Shown: piece by piece, positions 4,581 to 5,419 of the stretch | Numbering within the stretch: the stretch's first letter is position 1 | Layout: every line of letters begins with the position of its first letter | Origin: Dehalococcoidales bacterium | Lineage (GTDB): Bacteria; Chloroflexota; Dehalococcoidia; Dehalococcoidales; ARS1013 | Direction: 5' to 3' | Length of the DNA: 5,419 nt | NCBI GenBank assembly: GCA_030641585.1 | Contig: DAOWHE010000063.1 | Coordinates: 1-5,419 of the forward strand | Translations under genes and position numbers: made by a program | The notes under the pieces: generated by a model | Databases searched by the model: none | The model's input: the letters and a program-made list of their open reading frames with translations, nothing else | What the model was told of the DNA's origin: nothing

Positions 4581-5419
4581 ATGGAAATAGACAAGCTTCT
4601 TAAGCTAGTGGTAGACAAAGGGGCTTCAGACTTGCATCTGAGGGTGCCCAGCCCACCGGTATTGCGCATTGATGGCAAGCTAGTGCCACAGAAAGATTTG
4701 CCACTGGTTACAGCCGAGAGTGTTGAAACGGTGCTTGAGCATATTGCCACCCCGGAACAAAGGAGCACCTTCCTTAGAGAGAAGGACCTAGACTTCGCCT
4801 ATAGTGTCCCTGGGTTGGCTCGATTCCGGGTTAGTGTCATGCAGCAGAGGGGGACGATAAGTCTTGCCTTCCGCCTGGTGCCGTTCGAGGTTTTGTCCGT
4901 TGATGATTTAGGACTGCCCCAAATCTGCAAGGAGCTTGCTTTGAAACCAAGAGGACTCATCTTGGTAACTGGGCCCACCGGCTGTGGTAAGTCGACCACC
5001 ATGGCCGCCATGATTCGCCATCTCAATGAGAACAGTGGGCGCAATATAATTACTATTGAAGACCCGATTGAGTTCTTGCACTGTAACATCAAGTGCATGA
5101 TTGCCCAGCGAGACCTTGGGGATGATACTAAGGACTTTGCTATTGCCTTAGTTCATGCCCTCCGCCATGACCCGGATGTCATTGTTATCGGCGAAATGCG
5201 AGACATGGATACCATAGCGACAGCTATTCGGGCGGCTGAGACGGGGCACTTGGTGATGGGTACATTACATACTACTGACGCTGCCCAGACTATTGACCGT
5301 ATAATTGACATCTTCCCGCCTAGCCAGCAATCTCAAATTAGACTTCAGCAATCACAGGTGTTAATGGCGATATTATCACAGACCCTCCTGCCCAAGGTTG
5401 GCGGTAAAGGGAGAATAGC
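4581..5419 (+). CDS. pilT: PilT, type IV pilus retraction ATPase (3' partial)
   Basis: The frame runs from ATG 4581 off the right edge, giving the first 279 residues of a family usually about 350 long. PilT is a hexameric cytoplasmic ATPase at the inner-membrane base of the type IV pilus that powers retraction, for twitching motility, attachment or DNA uptake. The N-terminal PAS-like domain starts with ASDLHL (15-20) and PPVLRIDGKL (25-34). The RecA-like motor shows Walker A GPTGCGKST (131-139), the Asp box TIEDPIEF (158-165), Walker B DPDVIVIGEMRD (197-208) and the His box AETGHLVMGTLHTTDA (219-234), followed by TIDRIIDIFP. The usual Ser in Walker A is Cys135. The AIRNLIRE-type retraction motif near the C terminus lies beyond the window, so separation from related secretion ATPases rests on the motifs listed. 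GGAGG at 4569-4573 with 7-base spacing fixes the start. No other pilus gene is visible here. Confidence 0.95.
   Translation, partial: MEIDKLLKLVVDKGASDLHLRVPSPPVLRIDGKLVPQKDLPLVTAESVETVLEHIATPEQRSTFLREKDLDFAYSVPGLARFRVSVMQQRGTISLAFRLVPFEVLSVDDLGLPQICKELALKPRGLILVTGPTGCGKSTTMAAMIRHLNENSGRNIITIEDPIEFLHCNIKCMIAQRDLGDDTKDFAIALVHALRHDPDVIVIGEMRDMDTIATAIRAAETGHLVMGTLHTTDAAQTIDRIIDIFPPSQQSQIRLQQSQVLMAILSQTLLPKVGGKGRI

Noticed and set aside
4799..5098. 99-codon minus-strand ORF.
   Set aside because: It lies entirely inside pilT, whose conserved motifs are on the plus strand; it is a shadow frame.
1..5419. CRISPR arrays, rRNA genes, insertion-sequence ends or transposase genes.
   Set aside because: No regularly spaced repeats, rRNA-like sequence or transposase motifs were seen on either strand.

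Overview
The window carries four confident protein genes and one tRNA from a bacterial chromosome of moderate GC. Family content and style suggest Chloroflexota, possibly a Dehalococcoidia-like lineage: a TTG start on transketolase, a tRNA without encoded CCA, a divergent RPE-like barrel protein, and a surface protein with InlB-type and lamin-tail domains. This assignment is a judgement from pattern and was not tested by any search.

Layout: (1) 1-545 is the 3' end of a secreted or surface gene: one divergent InlB B-type repeat followed by a lamin tail domain. (2) 546-913 has no confident gene. It is visibly A+T-rich in its middle, holds a doubtful 67-codon membrane ORF whose upstream extension is cut by an in-frame TAG, and has a perfect 11-bp tandem repeat next to the tRNA. 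(3) 914-986 is tRNA-Lys(TTT) on the minus strand with its own promoter. (4) 987-1245 holds the tRNA promoter, an extended -10 promoter for transketolase and a leader of about 130 nt with possible structure. (5) 1246-3264 is a complete transketolase. (6) 3296-3961 on the minus strand is a ribulose-phosphate 3-epimerase family protein, convergent with transketolase and driven by a near-consensus promoter. (7) 4176-4415 is a small stand-alone MerR-like DNA-binding protein. (8) 4581 to the right edge is PilT, the type IV pilus retraction ATPase, with a strong ribosome binding site and a promoter flanked by an inverted repeat.

Transketolase and the epimerase belong to the same pathway (non-oxidative pentose phosphate) but are transcribed towards each other from separate promoters, so they are not one operon. 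The small MerR-like protein lies directly upstream of pilT on the same strand. A regulatory link is possible but nothing in the sequence proves it.

I see no clear undescribed system. The points most worth a second look are the Gln in place of a metal-ligand His in the epimerase, the palindrome-flanked pilT promoter next to the small regulator, the structured transketolase leader, and the possible degraded insertion beside tRNA-Lys.
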